Position numbers and translations under genes: made by a program. From NCBI GenBank assembly GCA_937920455.1, contig CALETX010000263.1:1-7379 (forward strand): a DNA stretch of 7,379 nt, in the 5' to 3' direction. Under the pieces are notes generated by a model that was given only the letters and a program-made list of their open reading frames with translations, had not been told where the DNA came from and searched no databases. This stretch comes from an uncultured bacterium (lineage in GTDB: Bacteria; Verrucomicrobiota; Kiritimatiellia; UBA8416; CALETX01). Positions 7,108 to 7,379 of this stretch are shown piece by piece (positions within the stretch are counted from its first letter, which is position 1; each line of letters opens with the position of its first letter).

Positions 7108-7115
7108 CCTCCTTA
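7108..7115 (-). promoter_or_regulatory. Stop codon fused to Shine-Dalgarno (TAAGGAGG)
   Basis: The TAA ending the upstream partial gene (7115-7113) is the first part of TAAGGAGG, whose GGAGG lies 9 nt before the creatininase ATG. This supports co-transcription, a correct creatininase start, and translation of the truncated gene up to this stop. Confidence 0.75.
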
Positions 7116-7379
7116 TTCAGCCACAAGTTCCGCCGTAATCGCCGCCAGAATATAGCTGGCTCCGCCACTGAATGCTCGCCGCACCTTCAGTCTTCTGACG
7201 GTTTTGTCCGGATGCGGATTGGCGACCGCTGTCAGGAACATCGCAACCTGCGGCCTGCCAATCTCGTAGGCCAACCGTCCGATCCATGCCACATGGGCGT
7301 CGGGACTTGTGGGCTTGGCTGGCACCCACCAGTCGCGAAAATGCTCCGTACTGTTCATGCTGAACTCGTGTTCCGTACC
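7113..7379 (-). CDS. C-terminal fragment (88 aa) of a probable carbohydrate-active or sugar-binding protein, cut at the right edge
   Basis: The frame is open from the window edge through 88 codons to TAA 7115-7113. An internal ATG at 7358 is not taken as the start, since the frame continues upstream and no Shine-Dalgarno is seen before it. The segment FLTAVANPHPDKTVRRLKVR (residues 49-68) followed by SYILAAITAELV has the pattern 'W-x-NP-x-PD-x-x-(I/V)-x-x-(I/L)', then a final strand ending AIT(A/V)E. This is common at the C-terminus of jelly-roll domains of large glycoside hydrolases and secreted proteins in Planctomycetota and Verrucomicrobiota. It is therefore probably the last strands of an accessory beta-sandwich rather than a catalytic part. 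The enzyme class cannot be told from this piece. It ends 14 nt before the creatininase start and appears to be the preceding gene of the same operon. Confidence 0.7.
   Translation of the reverse strand, partial: GTEHEFSMNSTEHFRDWWVPAKPTSPDAHVAWIGRLAYEIGRPQVAMFLTAVANPHPDKTVRRLKVRRAFSGGASYILAAITAELVAE

Noticed and set aside
7117..7329. 70-codon minus-strand frame within the right-edge partial gene
   Set aside because: It overlaps in another frame the partial gene whose frame is open to the edge, ends in a TAAGGAGG junction and shows a recognisable C-terminal pattern.
1..7379. Search for CRISPR repeats, tRNA or rRNA genes, insertion sequence ends, attachment sites and rho-independent terminators
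   Set aside because: Reading both strands showed no regular direct repeats, no transposase, no tRNA-like cloverleaf, and no GC hairpin followed by a T run. The window is almost entirely coding.

Overview
All seven genes that can be supported lie on the minus strand and are packed head to tail, so the window reads right to left as the interior of one long operon cut at both ends. In transcription order they are: the C-terminal end of a large, probably carbohydrate-active protein (7379-7113); a creatininase-family metallohydrolase (7098-6274); a DegT/DnrJ/EryC1-type PLP sugar aminotransferase (6277-4973); an unrecognised 333-residue protein with a lipoprotein-like N-terminus and a helical C-terminus (4957-3956); a 664-residue TIM-barrel glycoside hydrolase-like protein (3840-1846); a divergent GH32-type five-bladed beta-propeller hydrolase (1832-372); and the start of a second, related beta-propeller protein that runs off the left edge (378-1).

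The organism cannot be named from this sequence. The GC content is moderate, somewhat above half by eye. Shine-Dalgarno sites are strong, and several are fused to the preceding stop codon. A DegT aminotransferase, a creatininase-like amidohydrolase and unusual GH32 and TIM-barrel hydrolases together are most familiar from saccharolytic Planctomycetota, Verrucomicrobiota, Lentisphaerota, Armatimonadota and related uncultured lineages. This is an inference from gene content only.

Coupling is tight. Intergenic gaps are 14-15 nt or less, there is a 4-nt ATGA overlap between creatininase and aminotransferase, and a 7-nt overlap between GH32 and the next propeller gene. The one exception is a 115-nt gap before the TIM-barrel hydrolase, which carries a weak promoter-like arrangement and an imperfect palindrome, so the three hydrolase genes may also be transcribed separately.

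Together the genes look like a glycan or glycoconjugate breakdown locus. Three probably cytoplasmic hydrolase-like proteins are encoded next to a PLP enzyme and an amidohydrolase that could process an amino- or amide-containing sugar. No transporter, regulator, mobile element, tRNA, rRNA or CRISPR array was seen. The points most worth checking are the altered catalytic motifs of the GH32 protein, its tandem propeller neighbour, the unknown 333-residue protein, and the coupled creatininase-aminotransferase pair.
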